From Gelria sp. (GTDB taxonomy: Bacteria; Bacillota; Syntrophomonadia; Syntrophomonadales; Syntrophomonadaceae): DNA of 6,371 nucleotides. The stretch is taken from NCBI GenBank assembly GCA_012839665.1, contig DUMX01000323.1, positions 1-6,371 of the forward strand, in the 5' to 3' direction. The notes below the pieces were generated by a model. That model worked only from the letters and a program-made list of their open reading frames with translations. It was not told the DNA's origin and ran no database searches. The position numbers and the translations under genes were made by a program. Positions 5,589 through 6,371 of this stretch are shown here, one piece after another (the stretch's first letter is position 1; every line of letters begins with the position of its first letter).

Positions 5589-6371
5589 GTGGATTATATT
5601 GAAAAATATGTTAAGCCGGTAGACCCAGATGTTGCTGCGGCTATTCGACAAGAAGAGTTGCGTCAGAATTACAAACTAGAACTTATTGCATCGGAAAACT
5701 TTGTTTCCCGGGCAGTAATGGCAGCCCAGGGTTGTGTAATGACCAATAAATATGCTGAAGGTTATCCAGGTAAAAGATATTACGGCGGCTGTGAAAACGT
5801 AGACGTGGTGGAGGAGTTAGCCCGGGAAAGGGCGAAAAGACTTTTTGGCGCTGAATATGTTAATGTCCAACCCCATTCGGGAGCTCAAGCTAACACTGCA
5901 GTATACTTTGCTGCGGTAAAGCCGGGAGATAGTATACTGGGAATGAATCTTAGTCATGGCGGGCATCTGACTCATGGCAGCAAGGTTAACATTTCAGGTA
6001 AATATTTTAATTTTGCTGAATATGGGGTAAGCTCGGAGACGGAAACCATTGATTATGGTAAGGTAAGAGAAATAGCCCGGCAGGTAAAACCAAAGCTCAT
6101 TGTGGCTGGAGCCAGTGCTTATCCCCGAATTATTAATTTCGAGAAATTCAAAGAAATTGCTGATGAAGTAGAGGCATTACTTTTTGTGGATATGGCTCAT
6201 ATCGCTGGCCTGGTAGCAGCAGGACTTCATCCCAACCCGGTACCATATGCGGATTTTGTTACTACTACTACCCACAAGACCTTACGAGGACCCCGAGGCG
6301 GTATAATTTTGTGTAAAAAAGAGTGGGGCAGAAAGATTGACAGTGCTGTATTTCCAGGCATTCAGGGAGGG
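5589..6371 (+). CDS. glyA: Serine hydroxymethyltransferase, 3' end cut by the window
   Basis: GlyA is a PLP enzyme that interconverts serine and glycine while moving a one-carbon unit to or from tetrahydrofolate; it is cytoplasmic and the main one-carbon source. The window contains 261 codons of an expected ~410, with no stop before the edge. The start reads MDYIEKYVKPVDPDV with GTG as first codon, five bases after the previous stop. Recognisable motifs are ELIASENFVS (31-40), TNKYAEGYPGKRYYGG (52-67), VNVQPHSGAQAN (91-102), LSHGGHLTHGS (121-131), FVDMAHIAGLVAAG (199-212) and the PLP-lysine motif TTTTHKTLRGPRGG (225-238), with Lys230 as the Schiff-base residue. The missing part is the C-terminal domain. 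The reading frame is clean and the residues look functional. The Bacillus ywlG gene between rpiB and glyA is absent here. Confidence 0.97.
   Translation, partial: MDYIEKYVKPVDPDVAAAIRQEELRQNYKLELIASENFVSRAVMAAQGCVMTNKYAEGYPGKRYYGGCENVDVVEELARERAKRLFGAEYVNVQPHSGAQANTAVYFAAVKPGDSILGMNLSHGGHLTHGSKVNISGKYFNFAEYGVSSETETIDYGKVREIARQVKPKLIVAGASAYPRIINFEKFKEIADEVEALLFVDMAHIAGLVAAGLHPNPVPYADFVTTTTHKTLRGPRGGIILCKKEWGRKIDSAVFPGIQGG

Overview
The window is a single-direction cluster of housekeeping genes, all on the + strand, from a bacterium that looks like an anaerobic or clostridia-like Firmicute. The evidence is the gene order, moderate-to-low GC with many A/T-ending codons, strong GGAGG-type ribosome binding sites, and several TTG or GTG starts. 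The gene order closely follows the Bacillus subtilis prfA-prmC-...-ywlC-ywlD-ywlE-rpiB-...-glyA block, with several intervening Bacillus genes absent. This lineage guess rests on resemblance, not on a search.

Layout: (1) Positions 1-234 form a perfect 94-bp inverted repeat with a 46-nt spacer. The left arm is a reverse-complement copy of codons inside the first gene, so bases 1-94 are probably a fold-back assembly or amplification artefact at a contig end. (2) 97-1005 encodes a YqhQ-like DUF1385 membrane protein. (3) 1006-1104 is a short AT-rich gap with a T9 run, a possible -10 box, a perfect palindrome and an overlapping 40-codon small ORF. (4) 1105-3049 holds prfA (release factor 1) and prmC (the methyltransferase that modifies the release-factor GGQ glutamine). 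(5) 3024-3998 is a two-domain Sua5/YwlC threonylcarbamoyl-AMP synthase overlapping prmC by 26 nt. (6) 4054-4638 is an MntP-type manganese exporter. (7) 4654-5583 is a single-chain fusion of a YwlE-type low-molecular-weight (arginine) phosphatase with ribose-5-phosphate isomerase B. (8) 5589-6371 is the first 261 codons of glyA, cut by the window end.

The genes are packed tightly (gaps of 1 to about 100 nt, one clear overlap), consistent with one operon or a few overlapping transcripts. PrfA, PrmC and Sua5 serve translation: termination, release-factor maturation, and the first step of tRNA t6A synthesis. RpiB and GlyA feed pentose and one-carbon/serine-glycine metabolism. The YwlE-like domain probably acts in phosphoarginine or phosphotyrosine turnover, and MntP in manganese homeostasis.

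I see no mobile element, CRISPR array, tRNA, rRNA or defence system. The most notable signals are the terminal fold-back, the phosphatase-isomerase fusion, a Sua5 whose inter-domain linker lacks the usual motif, and the small ORF with a palindrome in front of prfA.
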